This document shows positions 11,953 to 22,096 of a stretch of DNA of 64,000 nt, piece by piece. The notes below the pieces were generated by a model, which made no database searches, was not told where the DNA came from, and saw only the letters and a list, made by a program, of their open reading frames with translations. Source of the DNA: Endozoicomonas euniceicola (GTDB taxonomy: Bacteria > Pseudomonadota > Gammaproteobacteria > Pseudomonadales > Endozoicomonadaceae). Each line of letters opens with the position of its first letter. The first letter of the stretch is position 1. Both the position numbers and the translations under genes were made by a program. The stretch covers positions 6,264,501 through 6,328,500 of the forward strand of contig NZ_CP103300.1 of the NCBI RefSeq assembly GCF_025562755.1. The letters are read 5' to 3'.

Positions 11953-12912
11953 ATGAAAAATTTAATTTTTGGCTGCACCCTCTTAACTGCCCTGTCTTGC
12001 CCCGGAATCGGCGCAAATCAGGAAACTAGCGATAATCTTACTCCGGTCTACAACGCCATCACAAAAAATGTACTTCCGGGAATATCAGTGTTTATTGATG
12101 CCCTGGTAGAAAAAGATTCAAATGACTTCAGTGACCACTGGTTTATCAGCAGAGCCAAATGCGCTTACACATCCTGGGCCTTTCAAGTAAACCAGAAAAT
12201 TGTCTTGGATCAGGATCAGCCCAATGACATCCGGCTAAATCCAGAAGATAAGGATCGTCAGAAGTCAACCATTACAGATACAGAGAATTGTCGCGACCTG
12301 CCTGACATCACAGGTCACAAGCTGCCAGACCTGTCCGAGCTGAAACATTTGTCCTCAGAGTCACCCATTCCAATTGAAGGTTTTATTGCGGTGGCGGAAG
12401 AGTCCTTTTCCTCTCTGGGTTCGTACGTACAGCAAATGCCCAGCTATCAATCCATAAACCTGTTCGAAGATGCACCATCAAATACGTACAAAAGACGGAT
12501 TATCCTTGAAACCGTTCTTTATCTGCTTGGCCAGGTTACAAAGGACGCTCCTGATGGTTCGTGGAGCAAACAGTACGGCTCCAGCTTCAGGCAGGCTATG
12601 CGCCCCTTTCATTGCAGCCGTTTCATCACACAAGAAAATCGGGATTCGACACAGAATTCTGACTGCCTGCAAAAACAAAGTAACAGTGACATTCAACGCT
12701 CAAACCAGGCCACTTCTTTAACAGAAATTGCCCTGGGAGAATTTTTACCTGCCGGATATAATAATCTGAACTCTCTTGAATCATACGGCTATCAACCGGG
12801 TCTTGCTTTTGCCGGAAGTTATGAAGTCAGCTCACAACGCCGGAATAAATACATGTCTTCAATTGTTGAGACAATATTACTGGCTTTACTCATGAGGCGT
12901 ATCGGAGGTTAA
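11953..12912 (+). CDS. Exported protein of unknown function
   Basis: This 319-residue protein begins [21 protein letters not shown], a clear Sec signal peptide. The mature part is polar, with several cysteines (CAY, ENCRDL, FHCSRF, SDCLQK) that could form disulphides in the periplasm or outside the cell. The C-terminus has a short hydrophobic stretch ([13 protein letters not shown]). No family is recognised. The gene is divergent from the ankyrin-like gene and convergent with rnhB, overlapping its 3' end by four bases. With its neighbour it forms the insertion that separates rnhB from dnaE. Confidence 0.7.
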   Translation: MKNLIFGCTLLTALSCPGIGANQETSDNLTPVYNAITKNVLPGISVFIDALVEKDSNDFSDHWFISRAKCAYTSWAFQVNQKIVLDQDQPNDIRLNPEDKDRQKSTITDTENCRDLPDITGHKLPDLSELKHLSSESPIPIEGFIAVAEESFSSLGSYVQQMPSYQSINLFEDAPSNTYKRRIILETVLYLLGQVTKDAPDGSWSKQYGSSFRQAMRPFHCSRFITQENRDSTQNSDCLQKQSNSDIQRSNQATSLTEIALGEFLPAGYNNLNSLESYGYQPGLAFAGSYEVSSQRRNKYMSSIVETILLALLMRRIGG

Positions 12913-13565
12913 CCACTGACATCAGCCTTATGAATCACCTCCCTGACCGGCTTAAACGAACGACGATGTATAGGCGTTGCTCCCAGTTTTTTCAGTGCTT
13001 CCATGTGCACTTTCGTGGGATAGCCTTTATGCCCGCCAATCCCATAGCCGGGATACTGCGTTTCCATTTCCGCCATCTCGCGATCCCTTGCCACCTTGGC
13101 AAGGATGGAAGCTGCTCCAATTTCCGGCACTTTGCCATCACCCTTGATGATGGCTTCCGCACGGCAGGGAAGCGACGGACAACGGTTACCATCAATCAAC
13201 GCCAGATCAGGCTCGACGCTCAGGCCAGCAACGGCTCTTTGCATCGCCAGCATGGTGGCATGAAGGATATTAAGCTCATCAATTTCTTCTACATCCGCCC
13301 TGGCAATGCACCAGGCTAACGCCTTCTCCCTGATTTCATCAAACAGGGCATCGCGCTTTTTCTCAGACAGCTTCTTGGAGTCATTCAGCCCCTTAATAGG
13401 TCGGGCAGGATCAAGGATGACCGCCGCCGTAACAACGGGTCCGCATAACGGCCCCCGTCCCACTTCATCAACGCCGCAAACCAACTGTCCCGCGACCTCA
13501 GGCTGCGCAAACAGATCCAGCTCAACCTGACAATTTTCACTAACTGACTCTTTATTACCTGACAT
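12909..13565 (-). CDS. rnhB: Ribonuclease HII
   Basis: RNase HII cuts RNA at ribonucleotides embedded in DNA and starts ribonucleotide excision repair. The sequence has the family's metal-binding acids in [14 protein letters not shown] and in ALIDGN, and the downstream [10 protein letters not shown] motif. The ATG at 13565 follows a GGGA site. A TTG at 13577 would add four residues. The gene overlaps the lpxB 3' end by 11 bases, so the two are co-translated. About 218 residues, a little longer than the usual ~200. Confidence 0.96.
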   Translation of the reverse strand: MSGNKESVSENCQVELDLFAQPEVAGQLVCGVDEVGRGPLCGPVVTAAVILDPARPIKGLNDSKKLSEKKRDALFDEIREKALAWCIARADVEEIDELNILHATMLAMQRAVAGLSVEPDLALIDGNRCPSLPCRAEAIIKGDGKVPEIGAASILAKVARDREMAEMETQYPGYGIGGHKGYPTKVHMEALKKLGATPIHRRSFKPVREVIHKADVSG

Positions 13566-14709
13566 CGTATTTCCCAATCACAGACTGAATGGCTTGCCAG
13601 GCCAAAACACTGGCATCTCGCTTCAGGGTTCGATGAATATCGGCGAAATTACCGGTCACCTCCTGACGCCAGGGCTCATCCCGCAACGCCTTCAGCATGG
13701 CATTCGTAAGATTTTCCACCGTCGCCTCATCCTGCAACAGTTCGGGCACCATCGGTTTGTCGCTTAACAGGTTGGGCAGTCCAACATGCTTCACTTTCAC
13801 CAACCGCCTTAAAATCGCAAAGCTCAGCTTTGCCATACGATAACTGATCACCATGGGTCGCTTGTGCAGTGCGGCTTCCAGTGAAGCGGTACCCGAAGCA
13901 ATCAGAATTGCGTCTGAAGCCGCCATCACCTCTGAGGCACGCCCTTCAGTGAGTACAATATCCAGCTCAGAATAACCTTCCAGTATCGGCAAAAGCTGCT
14001 GCTTTCGACGCTCGTTCGCAGCCGGTATCAAAAATCGAATGGATGGAATCTTTTGGCGAATCTGACGGGCAGTATCCAGAAACAACTCTGCCAGACGAGC
14101 GACTTCGGCTTTACGACTGCCCGGCAAAATGCCCATCACCGGTCCTTCGCTGGCAAGATTCAATGATTGACGGGCCAGAGCCTGATCAGGCTCCATCGCC
14201 ACCTGATCGGCCAGGGGATGCCCAACAAAAGTGACTGGCACATCATGCCCCTGATAATACTCCGCCTCAAATGGCAGCAGGCAAAGCATGTGATCAACAG
14301 ATCGACGTATTTTTTTCAACCGCCCTTCACGCCAGGCCCAGACCTGCGGGCTGACGTAATGCACCGTAGGAATGCCATTACTTTTCAGGTTACGCTCAAG
14401 CGCCAGGTTAAAGTCCGGTGCATCAATACCAATAAAGACGTCCGGACGATCCTGCAGAAAGGTTTCCCGCAACTGTTTGCGAATACCCAGCAGCTCTCGT
14501 AAACGCCCGAGCACTTCGACCAACCCCATGACCGAGAGCCGTTCCATAGGGAACAGAGTTTCGAAACCTTCGGCTATCATACCGGGGCCGCCTATACCGT
14601 AACAACGAGCATCCGGGTGATGGCGTTTAATTTCCCGAACCAGAGCGGCACCCAGAAGGTCACCTGACGCTTCACCCGCCACCATGGCAAAAGTCAGAGG
14701 TTTTGACAT
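13555..14709 (-). CDS. lpxB: Lipid-A-disaccharide synthase
   Basis: LpxB joins UDP-2,3-diacylglucosamine to lipid X to form the lipid A disaccharide at the inner face of the cytoplasmic membrane. The 384-residue glycosyltransferase (family GT19) begins with the typical [18 protein letters not shown] and contains the [10 protein letters not shown] and [10 protein letters not shown] motifs. It follows lpxA and overlaps rnhB. A 13-bp tandem repeat occupies its upstream junction with lpxA. Confidence 0.97.
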   Translation of the reverse strand: MSKPLTFAMVAGEASGDLLGAALVREIKRHHPDARCYGIGGPGMIAEGFETLFPMERLSVMGLVEVLGRLRELLGIRKQLRETFLQDRPDVFIGIDAPDFNLALERNLKSNGIPTVHYVSPQVWAWREGRLKKIRRSVDHMLCLLPFEAEYYQGHDVPVTFVGHPLADQVAMEPDQALARQSLNLASEGPVMGILPGSRKAEVARLAELFLDTARQIRQKIPSIRFLIPAANERRKQQLLPILEGYSELDIVLTEGRASEVMAASDAILIASGTASLEAALHKRPMVISYRMAKLSFAILRRLVKVKHVGLPNLLSDKPMVPELLQDEATVENLTNAMLKALRDEPWRQEVTGNFADIHRTLKRDASVLAWQAIQSVIGKYDVR

Positions 14710-14729
14710 TCGCTATCCTTTTCTAACTG

Positions 14730-14768
14730 CACAGTAACTATCCACAGTAGCTATCCACAGTAGCTATC
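14730..14768. repeat. Three tandem 13-bp units across the lpxA stop codon
   Basis: Units at 14730-14742, 14743-14755 and 14756-14768 read CACAGTAACTATC, CACAGTAGCTATC and CACAGTAGCTATC. The unit nearest lpxA contains its stop codon (TAG, 14766-14764), so the other two look like duplications of the gene's end into the lpxA-lpxB spacer. Confidence 0.9.
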
Positions 14769-15606
14769 GGATAATGCCACGGGTAGAGGCTTTCAGTGAA
14801 TCAACCAGAAGCTGCACTTCATGGCTGGCAGGCATGGATTCGAGGCGGTCAACGGCTTCGGCGGTTCGCAGCCCCTGACGGTAAATCACTTTATAACTGT
14901 TACGCAGTGTGCGGATCAGCTCGGGGCTATAGCCACGACGACGCATCCCTTCAAAGTTCATTCCATGGGGTTTGGCAGGGTTGCCACCGACCATAACAAA
15001 AGCAGGTACATCTTTAAAAATCGCGGCCTGGGCAGCACTCATGCTGTAGGCACTAATATGACAAAACTGATGAACCGTAGTAAAACCACCGAGAATAACA
15101 CCATCACTGACTTTTACATGGCCCGCCAGTGTCGCATTATTAGCCATGATAATGTTATCGCCCAGCACACAGTCATGGGCAACATGCACATAGGCCATCA
15201 GCAGGTTATTGCTGCCAATACGAGTCAGACTCTTATCCTGAACAGTACCACGATGAATGGTACAACCTTCACGGATAACGTTATTATCACCGATCTCCAG
15301 ACGCGTCGGTTCACCGGCAAACTTTTTATCCTGGCAGTCCTCACCGACACTGGAAAACTGAAAAATCTGGTTATTACGGCCAATCCGGGTAGGCCCCTTG
15401 ACAACAACATTGGAGTGAACAATCGTTCCTTCACCAATTTCTACACCGGGGCCGATCAGAGTCCAGGGGCCAATTTTTACGCCTGCACCAATGCGGGCAG
15501 TCGGATCAACAATCGCTGCAGGGTGAACTACAGCTGTAGGGTGTACTGCCAGCTGATCATCGGCAGTAGCACAACGGGAAAGGTCGCTGGAATGGGAATC
15601 AGCCAA
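14764..15606 (-). CDS. lpxA: UDP-N-acetylglucosamine acyltransferase
   Basis: LpxA transfers a 3-hydroxyacyl chain from ACP to UDP-GlcNAc, the first step of lipid A synthesis. The protein shows the left-handed beta-helix hexapeptide repeats (IGAGVKIGPWTLIGPGV…) and the catalytic His in AYVHVAHDC. It has 280 residues against a usual ~260. The extra is a polar N-terminal tail of about 18 residues, because the only available start is the TTG at 15606, preceded by AAAGGAA and starting two bases after the fabZ stop. The rare start may tune LpxA levels; that is inference. Confidence 0.95.
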   Translation of the reverse strand: MADSHSSDLSRCATADDQLAVHPTAVVHPAAIVDPTARIGAGVKIGPWTLIGPGVEIGEGTIVHSNVVVKGPTRIGRNNQIFQFSSVGEDCQDKKFAGEPTRLEIGDNNVIREGCTIHRGTVQDKSLTRIGSNNLLMAYVHVAHDCVLGDNIIMANNATLAGHVKVSDGVILGGFTTVHQFCHISAYSMSAAQAAIFKDVPAFVMVGGNPAKPHGMNFEGMRRRGYSPELIRTLRNSYKVIYRQGLRTAEAVDRLESMPASHEVQLLVDSLKASTRGIIR

Positions 15607-15608
15607 GA

Positions 15609-16049
15609 CTAAAGTTCCTTTCTTGCACAGGTTACATCAGCAGAGCAGACAATCTTACCATCAACCGAGGCGGCACAGGAAAATTTCCAGATCTCACGTT
15701 TCATTGCTATAAATTCAGCCCTCAGCCTGACCTGGTCACCGGGAACCACAGGCTGGCGAAAGCGCACTTTATCGGCACCAGCAAAATAATAAATCTTGTG
15801 GTCATCGACATCTTTGGCACGCATCTGATGACCGAGTATACCGGCAGCCTGAGCCATCGATTCGATCAACAGCACTCCGGGCATAATCGGATGTTCTGGA
15901 AAATGACCGTTGAACTGCGGCTCATTGACTGAAATGTTTTTGATACACTCAATCACATTTTTTTCAAGATCGACGTCCAGCACCCGGTCAACCAGCAGAA
16001 AGGGGTAGCGGTGGGGTAATATTTTCCTGATTTCCTCGATCGAGATCAT
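15609..16049 (-). CDS. fabZ: 3-hydroxyacyl-ACP dehydratase
   Basis: FabZ dehydrates 3-hydroxyacyl-ACP in fatty acid elongation and competes with LpxA and LpxD for the same acyl-ACP substrates. The 146-residue hot-dog-fold protein has the catalytic pair His49 ([13 protein letters not shown]) and Glu63 ([11 protein letters not shown]). I chose the ATG at 16049, which gives the length typical of pseudomonad FabZ. A TTG at 16064 would add five residues. It lies two bases from lpxA. Confidence 0.97.
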   Translation of the reverse strand: MISIEEIRKILPHRYPFLLVDRVLDVDLEKNVIECIKNISVNEPQFNGHFPEHPIMPGVLLIESMAQAAGILGHQMRAKDVDDHKIYYFAGADKVRFRQPVVPGDQVRLRAEFIAMKREIWKFSCAASVDGKIVCSADVTCARKEL

Positions 16050-16193
16050 GTAATGTCGACTCAACTGTTAAATTGAAAAAGGTCACACAGCAAAGCGCGT
16101 ATACAGTAAATAACTAAGCGGCCATGAACGAAATAATGGATTGTCACTCAAGGTAATAAACCAACGTTCAGGACAATTAGTCATCTACTTACA

Positions 16194-16222
16194 CAGAGAG
16201 GCTGGAAATTCCAGCCTCTCTG
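16194..16222. terminator. Hairpin between lpxD and fabZ
   Basis: A perfect 14-bp inverted repeat has arms at 16194-16207 (CAGAGAGGCTGGAA) and 16209-16222. In practice the stem would open to a small loop. It lies 43 bases after lpxD and lacks a T-run on either strand, so it may be an RNA-processing or attenuation hairpin rather than a terminator. Confidence 0.5.
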
Positions 16223-16264
16223 TAAAAATCACGGTTCATTCGAACCATTAAACCCTGGCAGTGG

Positions 16265-17284
16265 TTAGCGTTTTTCAAGCAACCTGATTCGCCTGGCCAT
16301 ATCGTCCAGCTTGCGAAATCTGACTGCATTGCGTCGCCACTCTCCCACTTCCATCAGTCCCGTACCCGAAGCGTAAGCACCGGATTGGGTCACCGACTTG
16401 GTTACCATCGCCATACCACCAAGATGCACATTATCGGCAATGGTTATGTGTCCAGCCAGGCCGGCAGCACCCGCTATGGTACAGTTTTTACCAATAACGG
16501 TACTGCCTGAGATGCCAACATTGGCCGCAATCGCTGTATTCTCACCAATCACCACATTGTGGGCTATCTGGATCAGGTTATCCAATCGGGCACCGCTTTT
16601 GATCACCGTATCTCCCAGAGCCCCTCTGTCAATACAGGTGCAAGAGCCGATCTCGACATCATCACCAATGATCACACCACCTATCTGGGCAATTTTATGC
16701 CATTGATCATCAGTGCGGGCATTACCAAAACCGTCCGCCCCGATAACGGCATTAGCGTGAATAATGGTTCGTTGTCCGATAAACACGCCATGACACACCG
16801 TAACATTACGACCGATATGGGCATCTTTGCTGATGACGGAGTCGTGACCTATCACAGCCCCGGCATCGATACGAACGCCGGCTTCAATCACTGCACAGGT
16901 TTCAATCACCGCGTTTTCGCCAATGGCCGCCGTCTCATGCACCTGCGCATCGGGACTGACAACGGCGGACTCAGCAATACCCACGGGCAGACCATTATCG
17001 GTTGCAAACAGGTGGGATGCCTGCGCATAGCCAAGGTATGGATTATCCAGAACCAGCGCATTACCAGCATAAGCTTCTGCCGAGGCTGGTGACAAAATAA
17101 CGGCCGCAGCCCGGCTGGTTTCCAGATAGCGGGCATACGCCGGATTAGCCAGAAAAGTCAGCTCAGACTCACCTGCTTCCTGCAGTGTGTTCAGACCCGT
17201 AACCACTTTGCTGACTTCACCCTTTAAACTGGCTCCAAGTCTGTCAGCCAGTTCACCCAGGGTGTAGGAATAAGACTGTTTCAT
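16265..17284 (-). CDS. lpxD: UDP-3-O-(3-hydroxyacyl)glucosamine N-acyltransferase
   Basis: LpxD adds the second 3-hydroxyacyl chain in lipid A synthesis. The 339-residue protein has an N-terminal uridine-binding domain (SYTLGELADRLGASLKGEV), a hexapeptide-repeat beta-helix, the catalytic-region His in LIQIAHNVVIGENT, and a C-terminal helix. It follows skp by four bases, so it shares that transcript. The 215 bases before fabZ include a strong hairpin. Confidence 0.97.
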   Translation of the reverse strand: MKQSYSYTLGELADRLGASLKGEVSKVVTGLNTLQEAGESELTFLANPAYARYLETSRAAAVILSPASAEAYAGNALVLDNPYLGYAQASHLFATDNGLPVGIAESAVVSPDAQVHETAAIGENAVIETCAVIEAGVRIDAGAVIGHDSVISKDAHIGRNVTVCHGVFIGQRTIIHANAVIGADGFGNARTDDQWHKIAQIGGVIIGDDVEIGSCTCIDRGALGDTVIKSGARLDNLIQIAHNVVIGENTAIAANVGISGSTVIGKNCTIAGAAGLAGHITIADNVHLGGMAMVTKSVTQSGAYASGTGLMEVGEWRRNAVRFRKLDDMARRIRLLEKR

Positions 17285-17288
17285 CGAC

Positions 17289-17795
17289 TTACTTCATCTT
17301 GTTCAGGCGTTCAATGACCTGACGGGTAATGTCGAAATCAGGTTTAACATAACGAACAGCGCCACGCTCGATAACCATGTCGTAATTCTGTTCTTTCGAA
17401 ACGGCCTCGACCGCCTTCTCCAGCTTTGGTCTGAGTTTGCCTAGCTCCTGCTGATCCGCCTGATTTTTATCCATGCGCAGCTGACGGTCCTGCATCTGCA
17501 GATCTTCATACTTACGGCGCATTTCCAGCTGTTTAGCTTCAACCTGAGCCTTGGACAGGGTCGGGGCGTTTTTCTCGAGGTCCGCCTCCATTTTCTGCAA
17601 CTCTTCCTGCAGTGACTGAATCAGCTTAATGCGAGGTGCAAACTTCTTTTCCGACTCTTTTGCGTAACGCTTGGATGCATCAGACTCCAGTACAGCCAAC
17701 TCCGAATCAATAACCGCTATTTTCTGTGCAGCTTCAACGGCCGGTACCAGCATAACCAGAGCCAATAGTGCAAACCCAATCTGTTTCAAACTCAT
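17289..17795 (-). CDS. skp: Periplasmic chaperone Skp/OmpH
   Basis: Skp holds unfolded outer-membrane proteins in the periplasm and hands them to the Bam complex. The 168-residue protein has a signal peptide (MSLKQIGFALLALVMLVPAVEA), then the small beta core (QKIAVIDSELAVL), and long charged coiled-coil helices (about 40-120) that form the tentacles. A CAGGAGA site precedes the ATG. It lies between bamA and lpxD as in many gammaproteobacteria, and is separated from bamA by 346 bases. Confidence 0.95.
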   Translation of the reverse strand: MSLKQIGFALLALVMLVPAVEAAQKIAVIDSELAVLESDASKRYAKESEKKFAPRIKLIQSLQEELQKMEADLEKNAPTLSKAQVEAKQLEMRRKYEDLQMQDRQLRMDKNQADQQELGKLRPKLEKAVEAVSKEQNYDMVIERGAVRYVKPDFDITRQVIERLNKMK

Positions 17796-18141
17796 TCTCC
17801 TGATAATTCCTGAAATAATATATGTACTTATTGCCTGACCAATGTTCAGGTATTGCCTGAGGCGACCGACACTCTAATGCCTGAAAACGGTTTAAGGCAA
17901 ACTCCCGTCAGGCTCTGAGTATAAGCAGAATTAAGGCAAATCGTTATTATAATGAAAAGATGCTAGAACGCATCAATTTATCAACCAGATATTTGCAACT
18001 CATTGAAAAAATAATAAAAAAACTGTCTCAGGACAAAAAACTTCACACCCAGCGGCATGGCAGAATCATAGTCCAGAAACGAATCAGGGGCTATTTAAGC
18101 CCCTGAATTTCGCAATTTATAACCAATAGAACGAATAGCAA
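17796..18141. other. Intergenic region bamA-skp with a terminator-like hairpin
   Basis: No supported ORF lies in these 346 bases. A hairpin 36 bases after the bamA stop has arms TCAGGGGCT (18084-18092) and AGCCCCTGA (18098-18106). On the minus strand it is followed by TTCGTTT, a weak T-rich tail, so it may end or attenuate the bamA transcript. The rest is A+T rich and is likely to hold a separate promoter for skp. I could not assign its hexamers with confidence. Confidence 0.5.
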
Positions 18142-20475
18142 TTAGAACGGTGCACCAAGAGAGAACTGGAACACCTGCTTTTCATCTTTACCCTTCGGAT
18201 TGAGCGCCTTGGCCAGACTGAATGTCAACGGCCCCAACGGGGTTATCCAGGTAAGGCCGACACCGGCACTGTAGCGTAGCTGGTCAAAAGAGGGCTTGTA
18301 GCAGTCCTCGATATCTGGATTTGCCTTGCCGTTAGAGGTGCCACAACTACTGTTGAAAACATTACCAAAGTCGAGAAACAGACTGGTTCTAAGCGAGCGC
18401 TGATCTTTTACGAATGGCAGTGGGAACAGGATCTCTGCGGTACCCTCAAAAATGAAGTCACCACCGATGGAGTTAAAGTTGTTACCATTTTTCTCTTTCG
18501 CTTTTGGTCCAAGCGTATTGTCCTTGTAACCCCGAACAGAGCCAAATCCGCCGCCGTAGTAATGCTCGAAAAACGGAATAGTACTCGTATCACCATAACC
18601 TGCGATATAACCGAGACGACCCGCGAAGCGTGCTGTCAGGCTCTTAGTCAGAGGCTGGAAGTACTGCGCACGATAATTCAGCTTATAAAAAGTGACAGAC
18701 GAGCCGGGAACCGTTACCTGCAAAGAGGCACTCTGCGAGTAACCTCTTGTTGGCAGCAAGCCCCGGTTAAGCTCAGACTCAGACCAGCCCAGTGTGGCTT
18801 TCACATTGGTAAACTGCTTACCTTCTTTTTTGAGGTACTCAGTAATATAGTCCGGTGTATCTTTACCGGTTGTAATCTTGGTGCCTTCTACGCCCGCACT
18901 GAAGTTGATCGACTCTGTCTCAGAAATCGGATAACCGAATCGCACATCACCACCCCAGGTGTCTGCGGCATAACTGGAAATATCCGAATCCTTATAATCG
19001 TATTTGCGGTAGTTCAAACCAAAACCACGGCTGACACCATCCACGGTGTAATAAGGATCGGTAAAGCTGAAGTTATAAAGCTGGCTCACGTCACTCTTGT
19101 TCAGACCGATCGACACGTTATTACCAGTACCCAGGAAGTTACTCTGACTGATAGAGCCACCCAACAACAGACCATCGGACTGAGAGTAACCTACGCTGGC
19201 AGTAATACTGCCCGAGGGCTGCTCTTCAACGGTATAGTTCACATCAATCTGGTCGCTGCTCCCCGGCACTGGCGGGGTTTCTACGTCTACCTGACGGAAA
19301 AAGCCCAGACGCTCCAGTCGCACTTTGGACTGCTCAATATTCTCGGTATTGGCAGACGCACCTTCCATCTGACGCATCTCGCGGCGCAGTACTTCATCTT
19401 CAGTTTTGGTATTACCGGAGAAGTTAATTCGGCGAACATAAGCACGGCGACCAGGCTCAACAAAGAATGTCAGGTCTACCGTTTTATTTTCATGGTTCGG
19501 TGTTGGAATGCCGGACACATTGGCAAACGTATAACCTTCGTTACCCAACCGACGACTGAGAATTTCTTCCGTAGTGGTAATGATACGACGGGAGAATGTC
19601 TGATCTGGTTTGGCCAGCACCAGATTACGCGCTTCTTCTTCATCAATGATCAGGTCGCCGGACAGGTTGACTTCATTGATTGTGTACTTTTCACCCTCGT
19701 CAATGTTAACGGTAATAAATACACTTTGCTTGTCAGGGCTGATAGAAACCTGTGTAGACCGGATATTGAAGTTGATATAGCCGCGATCCAGATAATATGA
19801 GCGCAGGCGCTCCAGGTCACCAGAGAGTTTCTCCCGGGAATACTTGTCACTGGAACCAAAGAAAGAGAACATGCCGGTCTCTTTCAGCTCAAACAGGTCC
19901 AGTACTTCTTCATGAGGGAACACCGTGTTACCGACGACATTAATGTGCCGGATGGTTGCCACCTTTCCTTCTTTGACATTAATCGTCAACTTCACACGAT
20001 TGCGGGGCAAAGCCTCAACATCGGCGGAAATTCTGGCGCCATAGCGCCCCTGCGAAACGTACTGTCGCTCCAGCTCAAGACGAATGGCTTCCAGCGTGGC
20101 CTGCTGGAAAATCTCACCCTCAGAAAGACCCGAGGAACTCAACCCCTTCATCAGGTCCTCGGTTTTGATCGCCTTATTCCCTTCAATCTTGATTTGACTG
20201 ATGGAAGGTCGCTCAACCACAGAGACAACCAGGACATTACCATCGCGTCCCATCTGGATATCATTGAAATACCCCGTTCGGAACAGCGACCTGGCCGCTT
20301 CCGCAACCTGCGGGGACAATACATCGTCACCCACTTCAATAGGCAGTGAATTAAAAACCGTACCTGCTGATACCCTTTGCAGGCCATCGATTCGAATATC
20401 AGACACAACAAATGCGTTGGCGCCTGACGCATAGGCCATCGAGCCAATCAGCAAAGACAACAATGATCGCTTCAT
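18142..20475 (-). CDS. bamA: Outer membrane protein assembly factor BamA
   Basis: BamA is the essential beta-barrel that inserts other outer-membrane proteins. I chose the ATG at 20475 because it begins directly with a signal peptide (KRSLLSLLIGSMAYASGANA), giving 777 residues; the longest frame would add 24 non-signal residues. Five POTRA domains (from FVVSDIRIDGLQ onward) lead to a 16-strand barrel containing the conserved VRGY of loop 6 (GGFGSVRGYKD). The protein ends with the outer-membrane signature Phe (LGAPF). It lies between rseP and skp. Confidence 0.97.
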   Translation of the reverse strand: MKRSLLSLLIGSMAYASGANAFVVSDIRIDGLQRVSAGTVFNSLPIEVGDDVLSPQVAEAARSLFRTGYFNDIQMGRDGNVLVVSVVERPSISQIKIEGNKAIKTEDLMKGLSSSGLSEGEIFQQATLEAIRLELERQYVSQGRYGARISADVEALPRNRVKLTINVKEGKVATIRHINVVGNTVFPHEEVLDLFELKETGMFSFFGSSDKYSREKLSGDLERLRSYYLDRGYINFNIRSTQVSISPDKQSVFITVNIDEGEKYTINEVNLSGDLIIDEEEARNLVLAKPDQTFSRRIITTTEEILSRRLGNEGYTFANVSGIPTPNHENKTVDLTFFVEPGRRAYVRRINFSGNTKTEDEVLRREMRQMEGASANTENIEQSKVRLERLGFFRQVDVETPPVPGSSDQIDVNYTVEEQPSGSITASVGYSQSDGLLLGGSISQSNFLGTGNNVSIGLNKSDVSQLYNFSFTDPYYTVDGVSRGFGLNYRKYDYKDSDISSYAADTWGGDVRFGYPISETESINFSAGVEGTKITTGKDTPDYITEYLKKEGKQFTNVKATLGWSESELNRGLLPTRGYSQSASLQVTVPGSSVTFYKLNYRAQYFQPLTKSLTARFAGRLGYIAGYGDTSTIPFFEHYYGGGFGSVRGYKDNTLGPKAKEKNGNNFNSIGGDFIFEGTAEILFPLPFVKDQRSLRTSLFLDFGNVFNSSCGTSNGKANPDIEDCYKPSFDQLRYSAGVGLTWITPLGPLTFSLAKALNPKGKDEKQVFQFSLGAPF

Positions 20476-20578
20476 GGAATCCGTTCTTTGTCCGTGTTCG
20501 TTTTTACCATAAAAGTCACTTTCCAATTCGAGAAGCGATGAAAACATGACTTTCTTCGCTCATGGCTATTAACCAATG

Positions 20579-20605
20579 ATCAGGCGCCATCAAATAGCAC
20601 CTGAT
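20579..20605. terminator. Hairpin downstream of rseP
   Basis: ATCAGGCGC (20579-20587) can pair with GCACCTGAT (20597-20605) with one G-U type mismatch and a 9-base loop, six bases after the rseP stop. There is no T-run. It may be an attenuator or a stabilising 3' hairpin. Confidence 0.4.
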
Positions 20606-20610
20606 CTGCA

Positions 20611-21996
20611 TCAAAACAGCCGGCTCAGATCGTTATACAGAGCCAGCATCATAATGCCGACTACAAAGGTTACACCAATTTTCAGACCGAGCATCTGTAC
20701 TCGCTCCGAAACCGGCTTACCCCGAACCAGCTCAATCAGATAAAACAACAGGTGTCCACCATCAAGCACCGGAATAGGCAACAGGTTCAGGACACCCAGG
20801 CTGACACTCAACATCGACAGGAAATAGAGAAAGTTTTCCAGTCCGGATTGCAGCGATGCGCCAGCCACTTTAGCAATGGTTATCGGACCACTCAAGTTTT
20901 TAACCGAAACCAGCCCCACAACCATCTTCCACAATGACTCGACCGTCATGCTGGTCAGCGTCCATGTACTGTCCAAAGCCCTGGGTAGAGCAGCAACAGG
21001 ATTGTACTGAAGTTTGCGCACCATCTCATCCGGCCAGCCTACCTGCTGAACACCTGCCCCAATATAACCAGACGGCTTACCATCGAGCTCTCTGACGCCG
21101 GGCGTCAGCGCCAGTTCAAGAGTTTGCCCGCCACGTTCCAGCTCAACCTGAAGTTCCCTATCTGGACTGGCCCTGATCATATGAACCCAGCTCAACCAAT
21201 CCTGAACCGGTTGCCCATTCGTGGCAACAATACGGTCCCCCGCTTCCAGTCCGGCAGCCTGAGCAGCCCCATCCGGTGTCAGCTCACCCAGCACGGCTGG
21301 AACAGGCGGCGTGTAGGGCTCTATACCTAACTCCCTGAGGGGATCAGCAATGCCTTCACCACTGTCATCGACCAGCCAGTTGGAGATGGCAACGCTTTTT
21401 TCCCGAACAGCGGCAGATGACAGCTGTCCCGGGGTGCCTGCCCGTATACCGACAGACAGGTCGCGAGTATCACCAATAGACGACAGCAACTCCATATTAA
21501 TCTGTTGCCAGCCAGGGGTTTCCTCACCATCAATACTGACAATTTCATCCCCCGGAACAAGACCTGCAACCGCCGCCGGGCTGTCTGGCAACACTTTGCC
21601 GACTTGAGGAACAATGGTACGAATGCCAGCCATATACATCAGCCAGAGAGCAAAAACAGCCAGAATAAAATTGGCAATCGGCCCGGCCGCGACAATAGCG
21701 ATACGTGACAGTACCGGCTTGGCATTAAAAGACTCATGTCGCTCATGCTCTGCAACCGGCCCTTCCCGCTCATCCAGCATTTTGACGTAGCCACCCAGGG
21801 GGATCAGGGCAATCACATATTCGGTACCCAGCTTATCAGTCCAGGTCCAGAGAGATTTACCAAAACCCACCGAAAAGCGCAGCACCCTGACACCGCACTT
21901 ACGAGCCACCCAGAAGTGGCCGAACTCATGAATGCTGACCAGTATACCCAGCGTAATGACAAAAGCAGCCAACGTTTGTAAAGACCCAAAAATCAT
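20611..21996 (-). CDS. rseP: Site-2 intramembrane zinc metalloprotease RseP
   Basis: RseP cuts the anti-sigma factor RseA within the inner membrane during the sigma-E envelope stress response and also clears signal peptide remnants. The 461-residue protein has the zinc motif HEFGH at residues 23-27 in the first membrane helix, two central PDZ domains, and the third metal ligand in PIPVLDGGHLLF near the C-terminus. It is placed between dxr and bamA, which is the ancestral order. Confidence 0.97.
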   Translation of the reverse strand: MIFGSLQTLAAFVITLGILVSIHEFGHFWVARKCGVRVLRFSVGFGKSLWTWTDKLGTEYVIALIPLGGYVKMLDEREGPVAEHERHESFNAKPVLSRIAIVAAGPIANFILAVFALWLMYMAGIRTIVPQVGKVLPDSPAAVAGLVPGDEIVSIDGEETPGWQQINMELLSSIGDTRDLSVGIRAGTPGQLSSAAVREKSVAISNWLVDDSGEGIADPLRELGIEPYTPPVPAVLGELTPDGAAQAAGLEAGDRIVATNGQPVQDWLSWVHMIRASPDRELQVELERGGQTLELALTPGVRELDGKPSGYIGAGVQQVGWPDEMVRKLQYNPVAALPRALDSTWTLTSMTVESLWKMVVGLVSVKNLSGPITIAKVAGASLQSGLENFLYFLSMLSVSLGVLNLLPIPVLDGGHLLFYLIELVRGKPVSERVQMLGLKIGVTFVVGIMMLALYNDLSRLF

Positions 21997-22051
21997 AGAT
22001 CGCTCATTGCCTCCCGGCTGCTTCCTGCAAATTCATAGTAATCATCATTAT

Positions 22052-22072
22052 GCCAGCCTTCTGAAGGCTGGC
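22052..22072. terminator. Hairpin between dxr and rseP
   Basis: GCCAGCCTT (22052-22060) and AAGGCTGGC (22064-22072) form a perfect 9-bp stem with a 3-base loop, 25 bases after the dxr stop. No strong T-run follows on the minus strand. Like two other hairpins in the window it contains GGCTGG. Confidence 0.5.
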
Positions 22073-22096
22073 TGTTATTCTCAAAGTTGCAAATAA

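Noticed and set aside
18562..19800. 412-codon plus-strand frame opposite bamA
   Set aside because: Antisense to bamA; its composition follows from the codon bias of the real gene.
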